Source of the DNA: Trabulsiella odontotermitis
GTDB lineage: Bacteria > Pseudomonadota > Gammaproteobacteria > Enterobacterales > Enterobacteriaceae
NCBI RefSeq assembly: GCF_001297775.1
Contig: NZ_LIFX01000003.1
Span: forward strand, 62,001-126,000
Direction: 5' to 3'
DNA: 64,000 nt
Positions 54,629-63,296 of the stretch are shown here, in pieces. Position 1 is the first letter of the stretch; each line of letters opens with the position of its first letter. The position numbers and the translations under genes are program-made. The notes below the pieces were generated by a model. That model saw nothing but the letters and a program-made list of their open reading frames with translations. It was not told the DNA's origin and did not search any database.

Positions 54629-55315
54629 TTATTGAATGCGTGCGTCGTTAACGTCGGTATGACCGCCGTAATCGTTGATGAAGGTGAACGACAGACCGGT
54701 GGCCGCGCTGGCACCGGCTGGCAGCGGAATACTCAGTGTGTCGTTTGGCTTGATCATATCCGCATCCACTTTCCAGGTTTTATTGCCATTCCCTTTCAGC
54801 GTCACCACGCCGAAGGTCACATGCAGCGGGCCGTTATTGGTCACGCGCAGCGTATTTCCCTGTTTGTGCCAGCGCAGCGCCTGTGCCTCTTTCAGCAGCG
54901 TGGTGTTAATGGACGCCGGGCGATAAAACAATTTGACGCGGGTTCTGACGGCAATTTGCAGCACATTTTCTTGTTTTGCTGACGGCGGAATTTCCTGAAC
55001 GTTAATCCAGTAAACGCTTTCGCGATCGGTCGGCAATCCGCTACCGGAATAGATAAAGCGCAGGATCGCGTCTTTATTTCCGGCCAGTTTCAGGATCGGC
55101 GGAACCACCTGCATCGGTAAATTATTCGGTGTTTTGCTGGCATCACCGGTATCAAGCCAGGTTTGCACCATCCAGGTTTCGTCCGTGTCATTGTGAATAG
55201 ACAGGGCTGCCGATTTTTCATTGCCGTTATAAATAACCCGGGTTTCGTCGACCTGAATACCTGCCAGGGCCTGTAAAGAGACGAAAAATAAGAGTGATGC
55301 CAGTAGCTTTTTCAT
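54629..55315 (-). CDS. Periplasmic fimbrial chaperone (PapD/FimC family)
   Basis: 228 residues, signal peptide MKKLLASLLFFVSLQALA/GIQV. Immunoglobulin-like chaperone: the pilin-binding motif TRVIYNGNEKSAALSIHN, the conserved Pro in PPILKL and YWINVQEIPP. It donates a beta-strand to each subunit until handover to the usher. The start at 55315 is set by the signal peptide; the open frame further upstream overlaps the pilin gene out of frame and is not real. Confidence 0.92.
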   Translation of the reverse strand: MKKLLASLLFFVSLQALAGIQVDETRVIYNGNEKSAALSIHNDTDETWMVQTWLDTGDASKTPNNLPMQVVPPILKLAGNKDAILRFIYSGSGLPTDRESVYWINVQEIPPSAKQENVLQIAVRTRVKLFYRPASINTTLLKEAQALRWHKQGNTLRVTNNGPLHVTFGVVTLKGNGNKTWKVDADMIKPNDTLSIPLPAGASAATGLSFTFINDYGGHTDVNDARIQ

Positions 55316-55373
55316 TGACTCAATTCCGTTAAAAGCGCAGACCATCCCTGGTCTGAATACACAGTTCCGTGGC

Positions 55374-55907
55374 TTATTTGTATTCGATGGTAAAGTTGGC
55401 GTTGGCGTTTGCGGTGCCCGCTTCGACGACTTTGTCGAAAGATTTGTAGCGTGCTTTAAGGTTAAAGGTCGCGGTGCCATCGCTGGCGTCCTGGCCGGAC
55501 GGGGTGATAGCGACCCACGCACTGTCGTCGCCCGCGGTCTGGTTGATCGGGATGATTTTCTCGTTGTTGTCGAGGATCTCGATACCGACGCCTTTCGCCT
55601 GATCCACCGACAGCAGGTTCGGGTTGCCCGCGACAGTCGGGCCGTCAAAACGCAGGGAATAATTGCCCTGTTCGCATTTTTCCAGACTGATGGTGAAGGC
55701 TTTAGACGCCGTCACGTCGCCCACGTTGGCAAAAGCGGAGGTCGGGTATTTACCGATGAAAACTTGTTTATCCTGATCGCCGGAAATCACATTGCAGGTG
55801 GATTTCACGATCTCACCGGTGAATTCAACCTTACCATTGGCTGCATAGGCATTCATCGCTGTTGCTGACAGGATCAGCGCAGCAGCGGGCAGCAAAATCT
55901 TATTCAT
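55374..55907 (-). CDS. Major fimbrial subunit (FimA-type pilin)
   Basis: 177 residues: signal peptide (MNAYA/ANGKVEF), cysteine pair (KSTCNVISGD and LEKCEQGN), C-terminal beta-zipper ending NFTIEYK with the penultimate Tyr of chaperone-usher pilins. First gene of the minus-strand fimbrial operon (pilin, chaperone, usher, adhesin, EAL). Good SD GGAG. Confidence 0.92.
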   Translation of the reverse strand: MNKILLPAAALILSATAMNAYAANGKVEFTGEIVKSTCNVISGDQDKQVFIGKYPTSAFANVGDVTASKAFTISLEKCEQGNYSLRFDGPTVAGNPNLLSVDQAKGVGIEILDNNEKIIPINQTAGDDSAWVAITPSGQDASDGTATFNLKARYKSFDKVVEAGTANANANFTIEYK

Positions 55908-56399
55908 TTTGACTCCATGTACTGGTTTAGAAAAATGTCCGCATGGACTGATTAGGCGGGAGGAATTTACATTAAGAATTTTCTTAGATTGATTGTTTTG
56001 ACGATTTGATTTTCAAAAATTAATCGCTCGATACAATGAATGCTGTTGTTGATTTGTGCCTGGCATGAAACATGTTTTTTACTTTATGCACATTCCGGAC
56101 ATTTATTTGCAGTTTATTTTTCGTCGCAGCGGGAATGAATAACGATTGGTTATGTTGCTAATCGATTGATATCAATCGTAGTTCATTGATCGATAGGCAC
56201 AAGCAATCATGACGACAGATATTTTCTGCTACTATGCCGCCACTACTTAATACGTGATGCCAGATTGCCGCTCGCCGATTTTTTATTTCCTCTGCGGAAA
56301 TTATTTTCTTTTTTTAGAATCTGTAATTGCCTCTTTTTTGCTCCATGACACAAACAGCTGAGCAGTGCTGGATATTTGTATCTAAAGGATAATGACAAT
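55908..56399. promoter_or_regulatory. Divergent regulatory region of the fimbrial operon and PilZ gene
   Basis: 492 bp, AT-rich. A perfect 16-bp palindrome CGATTGATATCAATCG lies at 56163-56178. TAAGAA-TT-TTCTTA (55973-55986) is a second symmetric site close to the pilin gene. CGATT occurs more than once around 56140-56190. These are candidate binding sites for the LuxR-type regulator encoded nearby or for a global factor. Core promoters are not clear. Confidence 0.4.
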
Positions 56400-57101
56400 A
56401 TGGATGATGCCTGGGTTAAGCAGGGTCTGTTTGAAATTATTGCGATATTGCGCGAAGCCGTGAAAAAGGGCAGTCGCGTTGATGTCCGTACAAAGGCGCG
56501 GACTCTCGCCACCCGTATTCTGCGCTTAGACCCGGCAGGATTTTTAATCCCCTGGAGCGACGATCTGGTCAAAGAGGGGCGCGCACTGCATTTTGTGATT
56601 CATGATGATAACGCCAGATATGATTTCAAAACCGGTAAAGCGAAAACGATGACCAGTAATGGCGTCAATTACTTATACCTCGCGTTTCCCGATGAGGTAA
56701 ATATCACCCAACGGCGAAAACATTTACGCCTGTCTCTGGCCAATAAACATCAGTTTTACTGCAGCGGCCGGTTAAATAATGGATTGCAATACCATTATCA
56801 TATTAAGGACATTTCTCACGGTGGTTGTGCGCTTATTGTCGAAGATGACGAGCGTGTCGTTTCATTGTGCGGCAGCACATTACGCAATGCCGCGTTTGAT
56901 TTTGGTGATATCGGCACGATAGTGTCCGATCTCCATGTGATTAACGTCAAACGCATTAAAGAAATAGCCGACGATGAGACTGAGCGATTTTATATTCATC
57001 TCTCGTGCCAGTTTAAGCGTATGAACGAGAATATGCTGCGCAAGCTGGACAATATCATCGTCAAATTACTCCTTGAACAGAAGCGTCTGCGTCGGTTGTA
57101 A
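56400..57101 (+). CDS. PilZ-domain cyclic-di-GMP receptor, YcgR-like
   Basis: 233 residues. An N-terminal YcgR-N-like domain (about 1-100) is followed by a PilZ domain with the two binding motifs: RxxxR as Arg106-KHL-Arg110 and DxSxxG as Asp137-I-Ser139-H-G-Gly142. It should change shape on binding cyclic-di-GMP and control a partner, as YcgR does for flagella. Start at 56400 has AAAGGA upstream. Divergent from the fimbrial operon, which also has an EAL gene, so a local cyclic-di-GMP circuit is likely. Confidence 0.83.
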   Translation: MDDAWVKQGLFEIIAILREAVKKGSRVDVRTKARTLATRILRLDPAGFLIPWSDDLVKEGRALHFVIHDDNARYDFKTGKAKTMTSNGVNYLYLAFPDEVNITQRRKHLRLSLANKHQFYCSGRLNNGLQYHYHIKDISHGGCALIVEDDERVVSLCGSTLRNAAFDFGDIGTIVSDLHVINVKRIKEIADDETERFYIHLSCQFKRMNENMLRKLDNIIVKLLLEQKRLRRL

Positions 57102-57131
57102 ACGCTGTGCGACGGCTTCGCGTCGTTAGAA

Positions 57132-57743
57132 ATGATATTGATGAAACAGATTATCGTCTGGAGTGCCATGGATTTTACTGGCGCCGGTCTCCAGGCTGCT
57201 ATTGCCGATTGTGGTCTCGAACCGGTATTTGCCCGTTCAATGGCTGAACTGCACCAGGCGTTAAAGGTTTACCCGGCGGCGCCGCTGATGATTAATCTTT
57301 TGGGTAGCGATTATACGCCCACCGACAAGATCCTCTGGCTGAATCATCATGTCGACAGCGTTGCTGAAAGGCAGGTTGCGCTGCTGCTCAGACGCCAGCA
57401 TGAAGCGCTGGTGCCGGAACTGTTGTCGCTGGAAAATTGTTTGACTGTGGCGGATAACGTGCGCGTGGTGCAGTTGCATGAAACGCTGCTGCAACTGGTG
57501 GTGAATCAGTACCGACCGCGCGGTGACGCCCCGACGACAGAACGCGGGCGCCTCACGCAAATGGAAAAAAGCCTGCTGCGGTTGCTGTTGCAGGGCGCGG
57601 ATATTCGCCGGGCCTCGCAACAGTTAGCGATTAACTATAAAACCGCTCAGGGCCATAAGATGAGCGCTATCCGCAAGCTCGGCTTTCGTAACAGCGCGCA
57701 ACTCTATAAAAACCTGAACGGGTTTCGGGCGCTCGCCAGTTGA
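57132..57743 (+). CDS. LuxR-type HTH regulator without receiver phosphosite
   Basis: 203 residues. The C-terminus is a LuxR/FixJ helix-turn-helix (LTQMEKSLLRLLLQGADIRRASQQL and YKTAQGHKMSAIRKLGF). The N-terminal ~135 residues are of receiver size but lack the Asp pair and the usual phospho-Asp context, so phosphorylation is unlikely. In Salmonella FimY and FimZ, regulators of this fold control type 1 fimbriae; a similar job here is inferred from place. ATGs at 57132 and 57141 are both possible. A hairpin (CGGGCGCTC/GAGCGCCCG) overlaps its stop. Confidence 0.75.
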   Translation: MILMKQIIVWSAMDFTGAGLQAAIADCGLEPVFARSMAELHQALKVYPAAPLMINLLGSDYTPTDKILWLNHHVDSVAERQVALLLRRQHEALVPELLSLENCLTVADNVRVVQLHETLLQLVVNQYRPRGDAPTTERGRLTQMEKSLLRLLLQGADIRRASQQLAINYKTAQGHKMSAIRKLGFRNSAQLYKNLNGFRALAS

Positions 57744-57755
57744 GCGCCCGCGGGT

Positions 57756-58622
57756 TTACGGTTTGATGTTTTCCAGTGCGGTTAACGCCCAGTCCGGCAA
57801 CTGGAGATCCGCTGCCGCCAGGTTTTCCTGCAGATGCCCCAGCGACGAGGTCCCCGGAATCAGCAGGATGTTAGGTGAACGCTGCAACAGCCACGCCAGC
57901 GCGACCTGCATCGGCGTTGCGCCCAGCTTTTCTGCCACATCATTCAGTTCCCCGGACTGCAACGGCGTAAAGCCGCCGAGCGGGAAGAACGGCACGTACG
58001 GAATATTCTGCGCGGCCAGCGCATCAATCAGCGCGTCGTCCTGACGATTGGCGACGTTATAGAAATTCTGTACACAAGCGACGGGCGTCATTTTCTGCGC
58101 ATCCGCCACCTGTTTTGCCGTCACGTTGCTGAGCCCGATATGGCGAATCAGCCCGCGTTTTTTCAGGGTAATCAGTGTCTCAAGCGGCTCTTCCAGCGGT
58201 CCCTCCGCCGGGCCGTGAACATCAAGCATACTGCGCAGATTCACCACTTCCAGTGCCTCAAGACCCAGATTGCGCAGGTTATCTTCCACGGCCTGCGTCA
58301 GTTCGGCCGGTGACATGGCGGGGATCCAGTCGCCTTTTTCATTACGGCGGGCGCTGACTTTGGTGACGATACACAGCGACGCCGGATAGGGATGCAGTGC
58401 CTTGCGAATCAGCTGGTTGGTGACGTGCGGCCCATAAAAGTCAGAGGTATCGATATGATTAACACCGGCCTCCACCGCCGCCTGTAAAACTTTCACCGCC
58501 ATTTCCGGATCTTTCGGCGGACCAAATACGCCTGGCCCTGCCAGTTGCATCGCGCCATAGCCCAGGCGATACACTTCACGATCGCCCAAAATATACGTAC
58601 CGGATTTTTTCACGCTCGACAT
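57756..58622 (-). CDS. Aldo/keto reductase, YdbC/PdxI-like
   Basis: 288 residues. NRLGYGAMQLAGPGVFGPP in E. coli YdbC is matched here by YRLGYGAMQLAGPGVFGPP; the AKR tetrad Asp-Tyr appears in HIDTSDFYGPHVTN, with the Lys in IVTKVSARR. E. coli YdbC is a pyridoxal reductase (PdxI). The likely role is NADPH-dependent reduction of pyridoxal or another carbonyl. The start at 58622 has GAGAGGAG upstream; the longer open frame lacks a family match. Confidence 0.85.
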   Translation of the reverse strand: MSSVKKSGTYILGDREVYRLGYGAMQLAGPGVFGPPKDPEMAVKVLQAAVEAGVNHIDTSDFYGPHVTNQLIRKALHPYPASLCIVTKVSARRNEKGDWIPAMSPAELTQAVEDNLRNLGLEALEVVNLRSMLDVHGPAEGPLEEPLETLITLKKRGLIRHIGLSNVTAKQVADAQKMTPVACVQNFYNVANRQDDALIDALAAQNIPYVPFFPLGGFTPLQSGELNDVAEKLGATPMQVALAWLLQRSPNILLIPGTSSLGHLQENLAAADLQLPDWALTALENIKP

Positions 58623-58747
58623 GGTAACTCCTCTCAGGATGTGAACCGACAGACGGCTGGCTGACAGTGTAACGCGCCGATGGCCGGAAAGGGTACAGGG
58701 AGTGTAACCGAAGATGTGCGTGGCGGCAGAACGCCGCCACGACGAGG

Positions 58748-59977
58748 TTAACCGAAGAACATCACCGACACGCAGAGGATGCCGACGATAAGCGTCATCA
58801 GGCTGCCTGCGGAGCGGTAAGGCTTCAGCGACGGGATCAGGTACGTCGAAAGTGTTGGCATGATAAACAGGATCATGGCGATAAGCGGCCCGCTGATGGC
58901 GTAAATCATCGAGATAGCGTTCGGATTGATGCAGCACACCACGAACGTGATCCCTGAAACCAGCAATATTGAAACCGCACGGTTAAACGCCCGGCTTTTA
59001 TGCACGCCAAGCTGGTTCAGTGACGTTTTGACGATTTCGCTGGCGCCTTCAATCACGCCAAAGTAGGTGCCGAGGAACGATTTCGACATCGCTACCACCG
59101 CCACGATGATCCCCGACAGCGCCAGCCAGCCGGGGGAATCCGGCATCATCGACAGCGCGGAGAGGATCGTCACCCCTTCATGTTTTGCCGACTCGATATA
59201 ATTCACCGGAATCGATAGCAGGCAACTCACCACGAAAAACAGCACGCTCAGGCAGATAATCAGGTACGCCACTTTCATGATTTTTTTGCATTTACCCATG
59301 GCCTGATCGCCATATTTTTCCCGCCGGTCGATAGCGAAGGTGGAAATAATGGGCGTATGGCTAAAAGCAAAAACCATCACGGGAATTGAGATCCAGACCT
59401 GGTGCAGGGTATGCGCACTGAATTCCATCTGCCCCGCCAGCAGTTCCGGCTGCCAGCTACCGGTCAGCCAGAGCGACAGAAACAGAAAATAAGCGATTAA
59501 CGGAAACACCAGAAAACCCATCACTTTCAGTGTGATGTGGCGGCCCATCAGGAAGATCAGATTCAGCACCAGTACCACGCCTGCGCTCACCATTACCCGC
59601 ACGGCAGGAGTGACCAGCTGATGCTTGGCCAGTTGTTCGATGAGCGAGTTGGTGATTGCCACGGCGTAAATCAGCACCACCACAAAAAAAGCGATGAAAT
59701 AAAGCGCCGTAATCAGGCTGCCGATCTTTTTGCCGTAATAGTGGCTCACCGCCCCGGTGATCCCGACATTGACAGGCGTGTTTGAGGCGAGAATAAACTG
59801 ACACAGCGCGCGGTGCGGCCAGTATGTCAGCGGCCAGGCGACAAGCGCGGTAATCAGCAGGACAAGGCTCCCGGCGGAACCGAGCTGAATGGGCAGGAAA
59901 AGCGTACCGGCTCCCACAGCAGTGCCATATAAGGCAAAACTCCAGAGCGTCTCTTCTTTAGACCAAATCTTAGACAT
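58748..59977 (-). CDS. yqeG: YqeG, HAAAP-family amino-acid transporter
   Basis: 409 residues, the length of E. coli YqeG. 11 membrane segments; KEETLWSFALYGTAVGAGTL and FLPIQLGSAG are typical of the SdaC/TdcC/YhaO hydroxy/aromatic amino-acid permease group, so serine or threonine is the likely cargo, with proton symport. In E. coli yqeG lies beside yqeF and kduI; here two genes separate them. A hairpin without T-run (CGTGGCGGC/GCCGCCACG, 58719-58741) follows the stop. Confidence 0.88.
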   Translation of the reverse strand: MSKIWSKEETLWSFALYGTAVGAGTLFLPIQLGSAGSLVLLITALVAWPLTYWPHRALCQFILASNTPVNVGITGAVSHYYGKKIGSLITALYFIAFFVVVLIYAVAITNSLIEQLAKHQLVTPAVRVMVSAGVVLVLNLIFLMGRHITLKVMGFLVFPLIAYFLFLSLWLTGSWQPELLAGQMEFSAHTLHQVWISIPVMVFAFSHTPIISTFAIDRREKYGDQAMGKCKKIMKVAYLIICLSVLFFVVSCLLSIPVNYIESAKHEGVTILSALSMMPDSPGWLALSGIIVAVVAMSKSFLGTYFGVIEGASEIVKTSLNQLGVHKSRAFNRAVSILLVSGITFVVCCINPNAISMIYAISGPLIAMILFIMPTLSTYLIPSLKPYRSAGSLMTLIVGILCVSVMFFG

Positions 59978-60063
59978 TATTTGAACGTATCAACCATCAA
60001 ACCAAAAAAAACGGAGTGCAATTTACCATAATTGAGCGGGTGAATGGGCGGATAGTTTCGTTT

Positions 60064-60106
60064 AAAACGCAGCCAGCGGATCGGCAACGGGCGCTGCCGA
60101 TCCGCT
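60064..60106 (-). terminator. Terminator of the PACE gene
   Basis: Perfect 12-bp stem AGCGGATCGGCA/TGCCGATCCGCT with an 8-nt loop; on the minus strand GGCTGCGTTTTAA follows. Confidence 0.75.
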
Positions 60107-60112
60107 AACCAC

Positions 60113-60574
60113 TTAATTCTGAACGGGGATGCGACGCTGACGGCGCTTAATCACCCGCAGGCGCAGCGCGTCATACGTCCAGTTGTACAGCATGGTGTAG
60201 GGCAGGAAGAACAGGAAGAAACCCATTTCCAGCATGAATGCCTGTACCAGCGACACGCCGAGCACCAGCGCCACCACGCTTACACCGATGATAATAAACC
60301 CGCATTCGAAGCCCAGCGCATGCAGCGCACGGACGCGTGCGGTACGAACGACGCGGGTCACCGGCCACAGTTGGTCAAAGACCGCGTTATAGATAATGTT
60401 CCAGACCATCGCGAGGGTGGCGAGCAGAATACTCAGGCCACCCATTTCTACGACTGAACGCTGCATCAGCCAGGCCGCGGTGGGAGCCAGAATTGCCGTC
60501 GCAATACCTTCAAAGCAAACGGCATGGAAGATACGCTCCAGTAACGTTCTGCGGTGCAGAGCATCATGTTGCAT
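60113..60574 (-). CDS. PACE-family (AceI-like) multidrug/biocide efflux protein
   Basis: 153 residues, four membrane segments in two repeated pairs (ERIFHAVCFEGIATAI ... IIYNAVFDQLWP; RALHALGFECGFIIIGV ... LYNWTYDALR). The two bacterial transmembrane-pair repeats with their conserved acidic residues mark the proteobacterial antimicrobial compound efflux family, which exports chlorhexidine or short diamines. The ATG at 60574 has GAGG 9 nt upstream; an ATG at 60589 is the alternative. Divergent from a LysR gene, the usual AceI/AceR layout. Confidence 0.85.
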   Translation of the reverse strand: MQHDALHRRTLLERIFHAVCFEGIATAILAPTAAWLMQRSVVEMGGLSILLATLAMVWNIIYNAVFDQLWPVTRVVRTARVRALHALGFECGFIIIGVSVVALVLGVSLVQAFMLEMGFFLFFLPYTMLYNWTYDALRLRVIKRRQRRIPVQN

Positions 60575-60681
60575 TGTGTTAAACCTCATTATTTCAATAT
60601 GAATGGTACGGCGTTGGCAGTGATTTTTATTGATAAATGTGATAAATGAAAGATAGATACCATCGATAAAACAGATAGATC

Positions 60682-61566
60682 ATGCGCTACTCACCGGAAG
60701 CTCTCACCGCCTTTGTGGAAACCGTCTCGTGTGGATCGTTTTCTGCGGCGGCCCGTCGGCTGCGAAAAAGCCAGTCGACCATCAGTACCGCCATTGCTCA
60801 TCTGGAGGCGGATCTCGGCGTCATGCTGTTTGATCGCTCGTCCCGCCAGCCTGTGCTGACCGAACCGGGTCGACGGGTGCTGAGCTATGTGCAGGCGATC
60901 CTCTCCGCCAGCGATCGGCTCGATGAACTGGCGGTGTCGCTGACGGGGGAGACCGAAGTGCGGCTCACTTTTGTTCTCTCGGATACGCTGCACCCTGCCG
61001 TCCTCGCTGAGCTGCTGTCGCAGTTTGATCAGCGTTTTCCGCACACTGAATTTGAATGTCTGGTGGGCGAAGATGCGGACGTTATCGATCTGCTGGAAAA
61101 GGGGCGGGCGCATATCGGGCTTATCGAGGCGCGCGGACAGTATCCCACCGACATCGGCATGTCGCGGGTGCCGGTGCAGTCCCGAATGGCGATTTATGTC
61201 GCGCCATCGCATCCGCTGGCCGGGAAACCACACGTTGAATGGGATGAGCTGCACACCTGGCGGGAACTGCGCCTGAATACCTATCTCGAAGATAACCCGC
61301 AACCCGCGCGCGGCCCGGTATGGTCTGCGCCCAACTACCTGATGCTGCTGAGTATGGCGGAGCAGGGCTTCGGCTGGTGCGCGCTGCCCTGTGCGCTGGT
61401 GGAGGAGTTTGATACCACCAAAAAGCTGACCGAGCTGAACATCACCGGCTGGCCACGGGCGGTGTCGGTCGATCTGCTGTGGAATAAGAAGTCACCGTTG
61501 GGGGTGGCGGGAAGCTGGCTGCGGGACTATTTTCAGCGGTTGCCGTCGGTATCGGTGGCCGACTGA
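60682..61566 (+). CDS. LysR-family regulator next to PACE efflux gene
   Basis: 294 residues: N-terminal winged HTH (LTAFVETVSCGSFSAAARRL, then RKSQSTISTAIAHLE) and a substrate-binding domain (LTFVLSDTLHPAVLAELL). Divergent from the PACE gene with a 107-bp gap, so it probably controls that pump. The ligand is unknown. Confidence 0.87.
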   Translation: MRYSPEALTAFVETVSCGSFSAAARRLRKSQSTISTAIAHLEADLGVMLFDRSSRQPVLTEPGRRVLSYVQAILSASDRLDELAVSLTGETEVRLTFVLSDTLHPAVLAELLSQFDQRFPHTEFECLVGEDADVIDLLEKGRAHIGLIEARGQYPTDIGMSRVPVQSRMAIYVAPSHPLAGKPHVEWDELHTWRELRLNTYLEDNPQPARGPVWSAPNYLMLLSMAEQGFGWCALPCALVEEFDTTKKLTELNITGWPRAVSVDLLWNKKSPLGVAGSWLRDYFQRLPSVSVAD

Positions 61567-61664
61567 TCGATGACTTGTGATAAATCTCACTTTTTTTAAA
61601 CAATTGCGAAAATAGTTGATAACAATCATCTACTATGGTGGAGGTTTTTTGCGCTGAGGTCGAG

Positions 61665-62846
61665 ATGAAAGATGTCGTTATCGTCGGTGCGCTGCGAACG
61701 CCCATCGGCTGTTTTCAGGGCGCGTTGTCGCGCCATTCCGCCGTTGAACTGGGCAGCGTGGTGGTGAAAGCGCTGGTTGAGCGAACCGGAATCGCCCCCA
61801 CGACAATCGATGAAGTGATCCTGGGACAGGTCCTGACGGCCGGTACCGGGCAGAACCCTGCGCGTCAGTCTGCCATCAAAGGCGGGCTGCCGAATACGGT
61901 CTCCGCCATCACCATCAACGACGTCTGCGGTTCAGGGCTGAAAGCACTGCACCTGGCGACGCAGGCGATTCAGTGCGGCGAAGCCGATGTGGTGATCGCG
62001 GGCGGGCAGGAGAACATGAGCCGCGCGCCGCACGTGCTTACCGACAGCCGGACCGGCGCGCAACTCGGCAACAGCCAGCTTATCGACAGTCTGGTGCATG
62101 ACGGCCTGTGGGATGCGTTCAACGACTACCATATGGGCGTCACGGCGGAAAACCTCGCCCGCGAATATGGCATCAGCCGCGAACTGCAGGACGCCTGGGC
62201 GCTCAGCTCACAACAAAAAGCCCGGCTGGCGATCGACTCAGGCCGTTTTCGCGATGAGATCGTGCCAGTGGTGATCACGCCGGAGCGTGGCGCGCCGCGG
62301 GTGGTTGATACCGACGAACAGCCACAGACCGATGCCAGCGCGGAAGGGCTGGCGCGGCTGTTACCGGCCTTCGAACAATGTGGTTCGGTGACCGCAGGCA
62401 ACGCCTCGTCAATTAACGACGGCGCGGCGGCGGTGCTGATGATGAGCGAAAGCAAAGCCCAGGAGCTGAATCTGCCGGTGCTGGCGCGGATCCGCGCGTT
62501 TGCCAGCGTCGGTGTTGATCCCGCCCTGATGGGGATCGCCCCCGTCCATGCCACCCGCCGCTGCCTCGAACGCGCAGGCTGGCACCTCAATGATGTCGAT
62601 CTGATCGAAGCCAACGAAGCCTTCGCCGCGCAGGCGATCTCCGTCGGCAGAATGCTGGAATGGGACGAACGGCGGGTGAATGTGAACGGCGGCGCTATTG
62701 CGCTGGGCCACCCGATTGGCGCCTCCGGCTGCCGCATTCTGGTCTCGCTGGTACATGAAATGGTGAAACGGGATGCGCGCAAAGGTCTCGCTACGCTATG
62801 TATCGGCGGCGGGCAGGGCGTGGCGCTGGCGGTTGAGCGCGAATAA
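61665..62846 (+). CDS. yqeF: YqeF acetyl-CoA C-acetyltransferase (thiolase)
   Basis: 393 residues. Nucleophilic Cys in NDVCGSGLKAL, then GGQENMSRAPH, and the C-terminal His and Cys motifs GGAIALGHPIGASG and CIGGGQG. It condenses or splits acetoacetyl-CoA type compounds. Matches E. coli YqeF closely from MKDVVIVGALRTPIG. The start at 61665 has GAGGT upstream. Confidence 0.93.
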   Translation: MKDVVIVGALRTPIGCFQGALSRHSAVELGSVVVKALVERTGIAPTTIDEVILGQVLTAGTGQNPARQSAIKGGLPNTVSAITINDVCGSGLKALHLATQAIQCGEADVVIAGGQENMSRAPHVLTDSRTGAQLGNSQLIDSLVHDGLWDAFNDYHMGVTAENLAREYGISRELQDAWALSSQQKARLAIDSGRFRDEIVPVVITPERGAPRVVDTDEQPQTDASAEGLARLLPAFEQCGSVTAGNASSINDGAAAVLMMSESKAQELNLPVLARIRAFASVGVDPALMGIAPVHATRRCLERAGWHLNDVDLIEANEAFAAQAISVGRMLEWDERRVNVNGGAIALGHPIGASGCRILVSLVHEMVKRDARKGLATLCIGGGQGVALAVERE

Positions 62847-62848
62847 TC

Positions 62849-62874
62849 AAAAAAAAGCCCTCCAGAAGGAGGGC
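62849..62874 (-). terminator. Minus-strand terminator in the yqeF-kduI gap
   Basis: 7-bp stem GCCCTCC/GGAGGGC, 4-nt loop, with the T-run (T8) only on the minus strand. It faces a region with no annotated minus-strand gene. Confidence 0.7.
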
Positions 62875-63222
62875 AAGGCCAGTTACAGAAACACTTACTC
62901 AACGATGTCTCCGCGATGTACTCTGCGGAATCAATCAGCCCGAAACGTATCAAAACGCTGTTTCATTTTGTGTGATGACCGGCGCAAATTCCTGACAAAC
63001 TCTCACTAATTCATCGCATTCTGCATTCCATCTTTGTTTTTAAACTCCCTTTTTCGTTACTGCCGCTTTTTTTCAAAGATATTCTAACGCATTGTATTTT
63101 ATGATATTACGTTCACGCTGCCGCGCGGCGGCGTGATCAATGCAGCATTTCTGACAATCTTCACCTTTAAAATTGAAACGTTGTTTTATTTATAATTGAA
63201 AACCCATTTCAGGAGGGGTAGG
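62875..63222. promoter_or_regulatory. Upstream region of kduI
   Basis: AT-rich apart from a 24-bp near-perfect GC-rich palindrome (63113-63136; arms TCACGCTGCCGC and GCGGCGGCGTGA, 11 of 12 pairs). The KdgR-type boxes lie at its right end and are listed apart. A possible minus-strand -10 (TAGAAT, near 63082) points toward the orphan terminator. No protein gene is supported here. Confidence 0.4.
63171..63213 (+). promoter_or_regulatory. Two KdgR-type boxes upstream of kduI
   Basis: Cores TTGAAACGTTGTTTTAT (63173-63189) and TGAAA-N5-TTTCA (63197-63211, perfect arms). Centres are 23 bp apart, much like the pair at 44974-45017. KdgR represses kduI in related bacteria, so both sites are likely to be real operators. 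Confidence 0.7.
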
Positions 63223-63294
63223 ATGGCGACATATCCAAAGCGGAACTCTGTTTTAATCCGCTTACCCGATCACAAAACACTTTTCTGGAGGTGA
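63223..63294 (+). CDS. Possible 23-residue leader peptide of kduI
   Basis: ATG at 63223 with a strong SD (GGAGGGG, 4 nt upstream). The frame runs 23 codons (starting [15 protein letters not shown]) to a TGA at 63292-63294 that lies inside the SD-start region of kduI (GGAGGTGA). Translation ending there could open or couple initiation at the kduI GTG. No known family; it may be only an untranslated leader. Confidence 0.4.
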   Translation: MATYPKRNSVLIRLPDHKTLFWR

Positions 63295-63296
63295 AC

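Noticed and set aside
55316-55648. N-terminal extension of the fimbrial chaperone frame
   Set aside because: The chaperone has a clean signal peptide starting at 55315; the extension is the out-of-frame shadow of the pilin gene.
52004-56399. Invertible fimbrial promoter (fim-switch)
   Set aside because: No pair of inverted repeats with recombinase genes was seen; the palindromes found are single sites.
58623-58937. N-terminal extension of the YdbC-like reductase
   Set aside because: Overlaps the yqeG 3' end, has no family match, and a strong SD stands before the ATG at 58622.
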